A stretch of DNA of 52,476 nt from Hawksworthiomyces lignivorus (taxonomy: Eukaryota; Ascomycota; Sordariomycetes; Ophiostomatales; Ophiostomataceae), in NCBI GenBank assembly GCA_002917075.1, contig NTMA01000152.1:1-52476 (forward strand), in the 5' to 3' direction. Positions 11,401 through 20,057 of this stretch are shown piece by piece. How positions within the stretch are numbered: the first letter of the stretch is position 1; each line of letters opens with the position of its first letter. Under the pieces are notes generated by a model. It was not told the DNA's origin. It saw only the letters and a program-made list of their open reading frames with translations, and did not search any database. The position numbers and the translations under genes were made by a program.

Positions 11401-12176
11401 TGTACTTGTACTTCTAGGAGCCGCGGATCCTCTTTGTGGGCGAGGTAAGCTTTCAAGTCTCCTAGAGGAAGATATTCCATTGGAGATAGAAATGGACGAT
11501 GTGGTATCAAACCACCCAGATGATTTGACAAAACATCTCGCGTACTTCGGTATATTAGGTTAGTCGTAATTTTTTTTTTTTACAATCACTATGACTATTA
11601 AAAAAACGCGAGGCTTAAAAAAAAGAGGAAAGAAAACCGACTTTTCGTTGGAAGAATTTGGCGATGGCTTCCAACTCTCGCGCATATTCGGTCGCGCCGT
11701 GCTGGCCTTGAGGCAGCTGTATGTCTTTGACGGCTCGGAGACTATCGACTCCAGTTTCGAGCCCCATAACGCACTTTTCTAACCAGACAGATCCGAATCC
11801 GCCAGATCTAATGCATCTGGATCTCTTCCATACCTCGTACCGTGTTATTGTGGGTGATTCCTTGAAGATGTGCACCGTGTAAGCGCCTTGCTTCGTCGTG
11901 TTCAAGCACGAGTCGCGGACAAGGTCTGGCAACGGCGGAGCTCTCGTCGTATTGCCTAGCTGGAATATGTTATTTCGTCGCCGTATTGGAATAAGATTTG
12001 TTGACAACCGTATGATCTCTTCCTCCTCGAGATTCGTAGCATTTCATTGTTGTATTTTGTGCGTGAGAGTATTTATGGATAGGAGGCTCAGTTGAGCCAG
12101 AAATGTAGGAGCACGCGTGCAAACGCTGAGCACTATTATTCATCCTCTGGTTGGGCAGGCTGAGGATAGGCCGCAT
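8414..12176 (-). pseudogene. Broken protein kinase-WD40 fusion gene
   Basis: Read from 12176 downward. An N-terminal segment runs from MRPILSL to KCYESRG. A +1 shift in a GGAGG run (about 12020-12031) leads to EEIIRLSTNLIPIRRR and the kinase N-lobe: glycine loop SGGFGSVWLEK, then AVKDIQL and ELEAIAKF. A probable intron (11641..11545, weak donor GTCGGT) leads to CFVKSSGWF. Another one-base shift near 11481 separates this from MEYLPLGDLKAYL. HRDLKPA is followed by a clean intron and NILIK...KLSDFGLSS. Sequence then jumps to the end of the C-lobe (DFITFVMVGD, RRPDVHAASSHWWM): activation loop, APE and most of the C-lobe are missing. An in-frame TAG (10880..10878) separates this from the linker and about 14 WD40 repeats. 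A shift near 8540-8570 moves the last blade (RLEVWDIAQGAVVKN, stop 8416..8414) out of frame. Sequencing error could explain single shifts but not the deletion. Confidence 0.8.
8436..10871 (-). CDS. Open WD40-repeat frame, C-terminal part of the broken kinase-WD40 gene
   Basis: An uninterrupted 811-codon frame inside the pseudogene, starting at an ATG four codons after the in-frame TAG that cuts it from the kinase. Residues 1-90 are Ser/Thr/Pro-rich, a linker rather than a domain. About 14 degenerate WD40 repeats follow, enough for two seven-bladed propellers; clear ones contain SPDGKQIASAMDDHVIEIWD, SPDSNYLVSSSSRSIRLW and SPDRRYVASTSGHSIMVWD. The last about 30 residues (from ADFLLAGF) are out of frame with the true final blade. 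It could be made as a separate WD40 protein if transcription or initiation begins internally, but nothing in the sequence shows that. WD40 propellers are binding platforms; the partner is unknown. Confidence 0.55.
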   Translation of the reverse strand: MPLPTPSSSAPMMLHEQNAPAVSPSLPPGTSIARHESLASLPGALPEVNVPDLVHKQDSSAVSFSRPTSPAVSHQDTSTSSSRSSRFIPPRRDSNLRRRPNSWYAGSFIREYHLAGLLGVSQETVDQIFKVEKLEGSRAGITSISVSSDSKWILTKSPEEITSLWSVETGKLVFNEVDSTHATFSPISQNVACAFDDGVLGIWDAANPKATRFLGRPVEHREVALLAFSPDGKQIASAMDDHVIEIWDVAAGKRTKKIDLKKTEDLKDHLPLVWLGYLQSNYLRYQYQLMAIAATGETRVWSQKSSPKFFLDSWDDGFDTKMRIHDHVKKETLTAMTFSPKNTKFAITTDRTTSIYLKSMENAQSDPVKIRFGGTGRLVGHKNPVSSFAFSPDSNYLVSSSSRSIRLWQVPSGKLAINILGRFRAVMFSPDARLLAAATADSPTCLLDNERLQSMLSVQRRLNNIKFVAVSPDRRYVASTSGHSIMVWDVERLHPLYMMDNGREGEDIIALSFSASSKYLGSISAGSHITRIFEVETGKCTRHVESDVLSKCSCADFSPGLRYSATAYYKNHNWAILLCDTRTHPEHPKRNVILSRKSSHNVRISAVAISPDTSRVAAVDQNCEATIWDTATRTILACLANYHKPSQITFPMLRSSNDSSKLAFSYVSIIFWDIESGKQIWNIDGTLRATTCCRFDSCGYSTPAMMSLDWSRCFAPDGFGHLALWDVNEKKRIKRLDDVTHRAAFSWDSQFFLTVSENCLKIWRTDTGTCSQTSGQRFDEADFLLAGFKALDVCHKIWAIGSLGYCSGSCR

Positions 12177-13087
12177 CTCTGGCCGGGCGCCTCAAACATT
12201 CTCAGAAGAGAGTTTGTTCGCCTTCACCTTCTGTGTGGCTGGACCACTGCCCCAGAGTAGTTATTTCTGGCAGTATTTTTTTTCCTAGACTGCAGCAGAA
12301 AACCAAACTAATATACAAATACGCTGCAGAGACACGAAACTTGAAACATGATGGCCATACTCAGATGATTTAGATGGCTAACTCGAGAATTTATGGAAAT
12401 TTCTTAGAATAGTTGCACAAGGCTGTGGCAACCATCTGGAGAAGGGCAGGCGGTATTATAAGACCGTGCGTCTTGCTCTTCGACGGAGCAGCATAAATGT
12501 GTTGCGAGGCAAGCAGTTCTAGACTTTTCATCAAGGCTTAAATACTAAGTCGGATGCCGGAAAAAAAGAAAAAGGGAAAAATAAGGCTTTTGCTCATCTC
12601 TTCTTCTTCTTTTTTTTTGTGTCTATAGCAAAATTCTTCTGGCTCTTCCCCCATTATACCACCTCTCAGAGTTGACTTTGCCTGGCCTAATTCCTCTTGT
12701 GCCTTATACTCTAACGACAAGAATTGGCGCAAGACAAGCCTAAGCCTGGATCTCTTAGCTCTGGGGTAAGATAGAGGACTTTCTAGGCTTACGGCTCCCA
12801 ACTAGTAGCTGATGTGTAAGCAGCGCTTAGCTGGCTTGACAGCAGTGACAAAGATTCGCTGTAACAATCCCCGTCGCCCGTCACTTATCGCCGTCGCCTT
12901 GCCTTGCAGCCGGGTAGCCCCTCCTCTATTGGGAAGGCTCGCCCAATCGACGAAACGACGTGCTGCCAGAATTTTTCGGCGACCTCACCTGAGAAGCTCG
13001 TCTGCTTCTCAACGTAAGCATCTTCTTGTATTCCTCGGCGTCAAATCTTTCGTCTTTGGCGATTTTCAGAAATGGGCCAGAGTTGAG

Positions 13088-13121
<34 letters not shown>

Positions 13122-13400
13122 GAAGAAGAAGAAGAATCTGTGTAACGATATCTAGCAACCTGCCCCTCGAACTATTTTTTTCCCCTCCGTTCATGCGATT
13201 TTTGCTTGTTTTGGCAGCACTGCAGAAAAGACTGTAAAACCGTGACCACATCCTAAACACAAGATATCCTATTAGCTACCCTTGTCAAACAAATACCCAA
13301 CGACAAAGTAGCATACCCTATGTCACACGATACACCTCCATTTTTGTAACGACAGGCCGGGCGCTTCCTTCAAGTCCGGACGCTGTCCTCCTGCCGAGAG
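12177..13400. other. Spacer between kinase-WD40 pseudogene and NAA35
   Basis: A 1.2-kb region between divergent loci. It is AT-rich, with a 30-T run at 13091-13120. At 12640-12800 the minus strand has a short frame of biased, repeat-like composition (ending near EEPEEFCY) that I take for a piece of a dispersed repeat, not a gene. An ATTGG (12928-12932) and a CCAAT (12943-12947) face each other about 450-470 bp upstream of the NAA35 ATG and may be CCAAT-binding-complex sites. Confidence 0.4.
13091..13120. repeat. Poly(T) tract, 30 bases
   Basis: Thirty uninterrupted T on the plus strand in the spacer upstream of NAA35. The length may be imprecise in a short-read assembly. Confidence 0.9.
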
Positions 13401-16286
13401 ATGTCTGAAGATGACTCCGTGGTGTCAAGAGGTACGTTCGGTTCTTAGATTCGAGGGCATCCGTTTGGCCCTCGTTTTGTTTATACATTCTATCTCATAC
13501 GTTATTTCAGGGTTGCAAAGCCTCTCTCTTGGCCGGCCGCAGCCGCCACGGATCATCAGCAGCGGCGTCGTGACAACAGACATCACAGAGAGATTCATTA
13601 ACGCGGCGTCAAGTATGATTCCTGTCAATGATCTGACTTCCCCACATACCCAAATCGTTTCCGATTTTAACTGATTGATTAGCTCTCGAACCGGGGGAAC
13701 TCGTCAAAGATGGCTACTTCACTCTATTTGAGTCCGTTGGTGCTTTAGAGGTATGGTACCTGTGTATTGTTGCATCTAATGCTCCTGCGCTTCAGCGACA
13801 TGATACAAGACTTGCAAGGCGATCGCATTCAAAGCATGCCTGCCGGTGTGACCAAATATGCTGATGCTGTGAAACTCCGCTGCTAGATTATGGATCCAAA
13901 GATGGACAGTGGTTGCGTGCCGGAGGAAGAACTGGACAGTCCCGAGTACGAAGTCTCGCGACCCTTGCTTCCTGCAGAAATTATAGGCATCATCGACCAA
14001 CTTCTCTGCTTAGAGGTATGTCATCTTGCACCGTCGACTTGGCCAATTCTTTCCCCAGTACTCTAACAGCACTTGTAGATGGCATGGCACCTTGGCTATC
14101 CTCTCTCGCAAACCCTCTTCACAAGCATGTACTTGACTGGAATTCTCATGCCGACACCGTCGGGATTGGCAGAGGCAGATTTTGTCCGAGGCCGCAGCCT
14201 CGAAGAGCTGCAAAAATCTCCTGCCCACTTAGTACTGCGAGCCTACTGCATAGCTCTGGTAACGACGTGCGGCAGGGTCATAGACAGCGTCGGCAACGAA
14301 GTGTTTTTTGAGGTGAGCTGACAAACTTTTCGCTGGTTCCTGGCATGCCACTGACCAGAGGTGGAACTCTTCCCTCGTGCAGGACGAAGACTTCAGCACA
14401 AACACCTACCACCTGCCGCTGCTCGAAGGCATCAACGACGAGGAGACCCACCAGGTGCTAGAAGAGGCGCGCGCGGCGGTGCTCGACGCGGGGAGCCACG
14501 GCTGGCCCGAGGACGTGGCGCACGCCGTCGAGGCCCGCCTGGAGTTCCGCGACGCCTTCTTGACGGCGATCGAGCTGGCCGAGCTCCGCGTGCAGCCCAA
14601 CTCCCTAAAGGTGCCATGGCGGCGCATGATGGCCGCCGTGGGCCGCATCCAGGAGACGCACGCGCTGGGCGTCGCGGTGCCCGACTCGTTCAACACCAAG
14701 ATGCAGCGCCAGCTGGCGAGCACCATGCCGCCGCGGCCGGTCGTGCAGCCCAGCTTCGACGAGGCCTGCCGGGAGTGGTCGCGCCTGGCCGACGACGGCG
14801 CCGAGGCGGTCGGCGTCCTCGCCTACGCAGAGCCGCAGAGCTTATTGGTACGTCGGTAGTTGCGGTGTATGAAAAAAGAGTGCGCTCTATCGGCTCTTGG
14901 TTTGCCAGCAATTACGTGCTAATCTCTTTCAATATTTCGTCCGCCTGTTAGAACTTCGTCCTCACGTTTCTGTCCAAGAAGCCGCAGCCGCTTGCGTACA
15001 TCCGGACGCTAGTGCAGGGCCTAATCTTTGCAGACAACATCATGCTGGGCGCGCTCAGCATACGCCAGGTGGTGGACGACGACCTGTCCATCGTGGTGCT
15101 GCCGAGCAGCCCGCTGCTGGACCCGGCCAACGACGACGTCGAGGTCGTGCACGACCCGCGCTTCGTCGTGGCGCAGAAGATGGAGGTCTTCCGGCAGCGG
15201 GTCTTCCCGGCGTACCTAGACATCTACCGGGCGCTGTGCCAGAACCGCAGCCGCGCGCGCCGCATGATGTTCCACATCCTGCAGGAGTGGGAGCGTGTGC
15301 AGGTGGACGCCGAGGAGCTCGACCAGATGGTGCAGCCGGAGCTGGACAAGATCGAGGCGGCCGCCGCTGCCGCCGCTGTCGGCGCAGCGCCTCCTCCCAC
15401 GCCTTCCACGGCCGCAGCCGGCGCGCCGGCCCTGCCGCTGTCGTCGTGGGCGTTTTTGTACAAGCTGCAGCTGATGGAGTGGGAGGTGCAGCTGGGGTTC
15501 GAGCTGGAGATCTACCAGCCGGACGAGCTGGCCGGCATGTACTGGTACCTGTGCTACCTGGCCAAGCGGCGCGTGCAGCACGCGGAGCGCATCCGCTCGT
15601 TCACGGTGCGCAGCCTGCACGCGCAGCGGCAGCAGCAGGGGCAGCCGCAGGGGCAGAGCCGGGCGGAGCTCAGCGCGGAGCGCGAGGCCGCCTTCGCGCG
15701 CTCGCTGCTGTACCTGCGCGGCGTGCTGCTGGACGCCTCCGTCACGTGGGAGCTGGCCGACGCGCTGTCGTGCGTGTACGCGGCGCTGCGGCGCACGGGC
15801 GTGCTCAAGACGCCGGGCGACCGGCCCTACGGCACCGACGCCCTGCGCTACGAGCTGCGCATGAAGCCCTTTGCCGCCGTCGGCCTGCCGGAGCTGCCCC
15901 CCTTTGCCACCTTCCAGGCCGAGGCCGCCCAGGCCGACAGCAGCGTGCGCCAGGTCCTGGCCTACGCCGAAAAGGCCCTCGACGGCGCCCGCAGGGGCTG
16001 CGACGCCCTCGCCCGCCTCGACCCCGCCGCCGCCTTCGCCCAGGGCGGCGGCCCCGGCAACCACGCCCGCTGGGTCGCCGCCCGCAAGAGCATGCACAAG
16101 TCGGCCATCCTCGCCAGCCTGTCCGTGGCCAAGCTCAAAAAGGCCGTCGAGCGCGTCGAGGCCGCCGGTGCCGGCGCCTCCGCCGAGAACAGCGCCGCCG
16201 CGCTCAAGCTCGCGCTCGAGGTGCCCCCGCCCGACAAGCGCTACCACGACTGGTGGATCGTGCCCAAGATCACCGACGCGCCGTGA
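13401..16286 (+). CDS. MAK10: NatC N-alpha-acetyltransferase auxiliary subunit Mak10/NAA35
   Basis: Model: join 13401..13431, 13511..13612, 13683..13750, 13887..14015, 14079..14312, 14383..14847, 14952..16286, 787 aa; all six introns are GT-AG and phases agree. Family signature is in exons 3-5: GELVKDGYFTLFESVGALE, then IMDPKMDSG (the most conserved Mak10 motif), then CLEMAWHLGYPLSQTLFTS. The later exons carry the long helical C-terminal part, for example FAVLEFLxK-like NFVLTFLSKKPQPLAYIRT. NatC (Naa30-Naa35-Naa38) acetylates N-termini starting Met-hydrophobic on the ribosome; this subunit is its scaffold. The start is the first ATG, giving MSEDDSVVSRG. The small 31-nt first exon is the least certain part. 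The gene is convergent with ANT1. Confidence 0.9.
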
Positions 16287-16781
16287 ATATAAGCACAAAA
16301 AGGGACATGCTCTGCTCCACGCGAGAAGGAGAGGCCGTCCTCATTTTGGCAAAATAAATAAAAGTAGTAAGCTATGAGTGACGTGTATGTATTGATTTGG
16401 ATGGTTGGATTTGAATGGCATGTGCGCTGTAATGTGGAATTTATGGGTAAGCCATAGATGGAATAGAATGGTATATTAGAAGCCCTCCTCTGATCTCTTT
16501 TCTCCCATATTTACAGTCTTCCGTAGTTTAATACGACAAAGAGGAGGTTCTAAACATAGTAGTATACACAGAAAGTATCAAAAAAAAAAGAAAGGCACAA
16601 AAGAACATTCTTCTTCTCGCCATCACTCGCGACCTAGTTTCTCGTTCTTGTGGGATGGCTGGGATATAAATACTTTGGCAGGTCAGACGCAAGAAAAGAA
16701 AAAACCGCCTCTGCTGAAAAAAAGAATCTGGCAATTTTTTTGTCGAAAAAGCACAGGCGTGCTGGAGGGCTTGGTGGCTAT
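16287..16781. other. Spacer between convergent NAA35 and ANT1
   Basis: A 495-bp AT-rich spacer with a short A run near 16580 (T on the ANT1 sense strand). It presumably carries the two 3' UTRs; no gene seen. Confidence 0.6.
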
Positions 16782-18009
16782 TTATGCCTTGAGTGCCTTG
16801 GCGGCCACGCGGGACCGCAGCCGGACGGACTGCGCGTAGAGGACGTCCTTGAAGGCGAACAGGAGCGCGGCGGTCAGGACGCTCTGCGTGATCTTGGGGC
16901 CGATGCCTGGGGAGTGTCAGCAGAAGATGAGAGGAAAGAGTGGGGAAGGGAAATGGCACAAAGGAAAACGGAAACACCGCGAAAAGAGCGGCAGGAAGAG
17001 ACGTACCCTTGTAGAGGCCGGCGTAGCCCTCGTCTTGGATGACGCGGCGCAGGGCGGCGGTGACGCCGCCGGCCTGGCGGTCCTTGGCGACGTGCATGCG
17101 GCTCTTGACGGTGATGTAGGGGTAGGTGATGCCGGTGGCGAAGAGCTTGCCGAGGGCGCCGAGCACAAAGGCGACGCCGGGGGTGATGGGGCGGCGCTTC
17201 TGGACGGCGTTCTTGAGCTGCTCGAACAGGGTGTACTGCAGGATGGGGTTGATGACGAGGACGAGCGCCGGCACGACGCCGGCGAACAGCGCGCGCGGGC
17301 CCTCCTCGCGCAGCAGGGCCAGCAGGGTGCCGATGGTGGAGGTGGGGGCGGGCTTCTCGGAAGCCGCAGCAGCAGGAGGAGCAGCAGCAGCAGCAGCGGC
17401 AGAAGAGGCGTCCTGGGCCTCGCCCTCGGCCTTGGTCTCGCCGCCCTCGACCGTCTTGGCTCCTTGGGCCTTCTCCGCGTCGGCGGCGGCCTTGGCCGCC
17501 CGCGGCCGCGTCGTCATGCGCGTGTTGACCACCCAGATGGGGTTGGTCAGGATGACGGTGGCGGAGCCGGCCAGGGCGCCGGCCAGCATGGACTCGAGCG
17601 TGGTGAGCTGGTGGGCGCGGGCGAGGGCGCCGCCGGCGCGGGCGGCGGCGCGGCGCTCAAACAGCGCGCGGGTCCACTCGTACCAGTAGTAGTAGACAAA
17701 GTTGGTGACGCCGATGCCGAAGATGGCCGAGTCCAGCCCCGTGTACAGGCCGGCGACGCCCTCGCGGGCCACGATGCGCTCGACGGCCTTGAGGAACGAC
17801 GAGTCGGCGCGCCGCGACTCCACCTGCGCGCGCGTCGACAGCGTGATCAGCGGGTACGTCAGCACCGTCGACAGGATGCCGCCGCCAGCGCCGGCGATGG
17901 CGTGCGCGACATTGTCGTTGGCTGGGGCGGCAGCAGCGGCGGCGGCCACGGTGGTGGTGCTGTTGGCGGCGACGTCAGTGTCGCTGAGCTTGGAGGCTGC
18001 GGGTGCCAT
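16782..18009 (-). CDS. ANT1: Peroxisomal adenine nucleotide / mitochondrial-carrier-family protein (ANT1/PMP47 type)
   Basis: Model: join 18009..17007 and 16906..16782, 375 aa, one intron (17006..16907, donor GTACGT). Three carrier repeats are visible with the signature after each odd helix: TYPLITLSTRAQ, TNPIWVVNTRM and TYPYITVKSRM. The second and third are the forms typical of PMP47/Ant1, which exchange cytosolic ATP for AMP across the peroxisomal membrane to feed acyl-CoA activation. An Ala-rich N-terminus precedes helix 1. An unusually long loop of about 70 residues, rich in Ala, Glu and Lys, sits in the second repeat after TRMTTRPRAAK. The C-terminus ends AKALKA without a PTS1, as expected for a membrane protein. 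A mitochondrial location cannot be excluded from sequence alone. Confidence 0.88.
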
Positions 18010-18514
18010 GGTGTCGGATTCGGCAGAAAGGAAACAAAAAAAAAAGTTAAAGGTCAAGGACCGTCGGCAGTTGGAACGAAGAGGTATTAGATAAAAGGGC
18101 AGGAACAAGCAAATAGGATAGATAGAGAGAAACAGGCAGTCAAGCAAAGAACATGCAATGAGGTTCACGATGGGAGCAGAGTAGTTCGGATGGCTCTCCC
18201 TTTGTTTGCTCGGTCGGTTAGTTTCACCCCTTTCAGAAGCTCGCAGTGTCTCGCATTCCCTCTTCTCCGGCTTCTTTTCTCGTCGCCCTTGTTACAGACT
18301 TTTCTTGGAGAAAGACGACCCAATAATCCTGCTACGGATACCCGAGTAGAGCAGCAAATCACCCAATTTTACGGGGGTTTCATTATACCAGACTGGGCAA
18401 AGATTCCCTTCTTGGGGTATGGGGGAGGAGAACATGAAGCTGCGGGCGGCAGTGGGAATCGCTGCTAGACCCCTCCGAAGCCGAGGTCTAACTTGAGCGT
18501 GCTTAAGCCGCCGT

Positions 18515-18610
18515 GTGCTCCAGCTCTGAGTGGCTCCGAATGGCTCTGAGTGGCCCTTAGTGGCTCTGAGTGGCTCTCGATGGCCCTAAAATCGCCCTCG
18601 ATGGCTCTTC
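18515..18610. repeat. Degenerate tandem repeat, about 10-bp unit (GAGTGGCTCT-like)
   Basis: Successive imperfect copies of a unit containing TGGCTCTGAG/TGGCCCT, visible as the word GTGGCTCTGAGTGGC recurring. Copies become irregular at both ends. A second short direct-repeat stretch with CGCTGACT and TGGC units follows at 18690-18735. Confidence 0.65.
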
Positions 18611-18786
18611 TCTGTGGCTTGCCTGTGGATTTTGAGTGGCCACGACAGGCCCTTGCTCTGGGGTAGTTAGAGCTGTCTTGACTGAGACTGGCTCGCTGAC
18701 TCGCTCGCTGACTGGCTGGCTGGCTGAGTCGCTGGGTCTCCACACTGTGCCGCAGCTCAGAATCAAACAAGCTCGGCTCTGAATTA

Positions 18787-18805
18787 GCTACATACAGTAT
18801 GTAGC
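18787..18805. repeat. Perfect inverted repeat, 8-bp arms
   Basis: GCTACATA (18787-18794), a 3-base loop CAG, then TATGTAGC (18798-18805). Origin or use unknown; it may be a protein-binding palindrome or chance. Confidence 0.6.
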
Positions 18806-19068
18806 GATAAATGATTGCCGAGTTTCGCTATTACATATGCTGGGAATGCTGGCCTGGCCCCCATCGCATCGTACATAGTAACGTGTACGTAAGCAGGGGA
18901 TTACCTCATTCCTGCACCTTTTTCTGGCATCTGACTCTCTTCACATGCTAAATGTCACCCTAACTGGCTCCCAAGAAACCGCCTAATAGGGGATGACTAA
19001 GATTTTGGCTTGTGACGCAGCAGTCTTTTTTCAATGTGCTCTCCTTGTGCGCACCATATCTCTCTCCT

Positions 19069-19071
<3 letters not shown>

Positions 19072-19103
<32 letters not shown>
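19072..19103. repeat. CT dinucleotide microsatellite
   Basis: About 15 CT units, followed by CCCTCCCT and then GT/TA-rich sequence to about 19160. Confidence 0.9.
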
Positions 19104-19107
<4 letters not shown>

Positions 19108-20018
19108 CCTCTGTTTGTGCGTGTGTGCATGTTCGCACGCATATGTGTATGTGTGTGTAATATAGGTAGGATGTGTGTGCTCGCCTGTTCGTCGTTGGTT
19201 CTCCGAGTTCTGAGGAGCTAGGAATTGGCATTTGGCACGAGAGCTGGATTGACAGCATATTCGCCTTTATCGCTTGGTTGGCAACAGCTTTCAATTGGCT
19301 CTGGTGGATTAAAACGAGAACGAGAAATATAAGTGCTGTGAAGAGCGCCAAAAAGAAGGAAGGATATGCGAAAGGACCAAGTAAAAGACAAGAGTGGAAA
19401 TTGCGCGTTTGTGCGTTCGCCAAGGGCCAATCTACGTAGATGACGCGAGAGCAAAAGACGTCTCGTGTCTGGCAGGAAAAGAACTGCTTCACAACGCTGG
19501 CTATATCTGCGGTTTTATGATCTTCTCGGTCTCGCATACCGACACATCACCAGCATAAGCACGCAGCGGTGCAACCCGAGTCCGATGTGGTATTTGCTTC
19601 GATTCATCCGCCAACAATTGTTCATCCGAAGACGACGATGCGACGGCAGACAGACAGACAGCCCAAGGATGGCCTGGCAAAGAGGACAATTCTTAATCTC
19701 CGCGCATTCTATCCTCGTTCTCTTAGGATCTCATCCCTGTTTCTCTCGAATGATTTCCTGGGTTTCGCCTCCCGAGATGCCATTTGCAATAACCGTTGTC
19801 AACGCAACTAGAGCTTACCGTCTCGTAGGGCTGCTGATCTGGTCCTGGCTCTCGCGACGATTTTCCAACGGCGCCAGTTGACCCAGTAAGCGAGACGGTT
19901 CCAGAGCCTCCCAGAGATGGCAATATGATTGCTTTTTCTTCTTTCTCTCGCTCCCCCCTATCGTCACTTCTTTGTTCTTTTTATTTTAAGTTTTTCTCTT
20001 GCTTTCTTTTGTATTTTC

Positions 20019-20023
<5 letters not shown>

Positions 20024-20057
<34 letters not shown>
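20024..20057. repeat. Poly(T) tract, 34 bases
   Basis: Thirty-four uninterrupted T, followed by pyrimidine-rich TTTCATTTC-type repeats to about 20100. Confidence 0.9.

Noticed and set aside
8414..12176. Repeat-induced point mutation as the cause of the broken kinase gene
   Set aside because: The lesions seen are mostly indels and one deletion. One TAG could be a C-to-T change, but the large open WD40 frame argues against heavy RIP.
16849..18090. A 413-codon plus-strand frame opposite ANT1
   Set aside because: Gly/Ala/Asp shadow of the carrier gene; the minus strand holds three carrier signatures.
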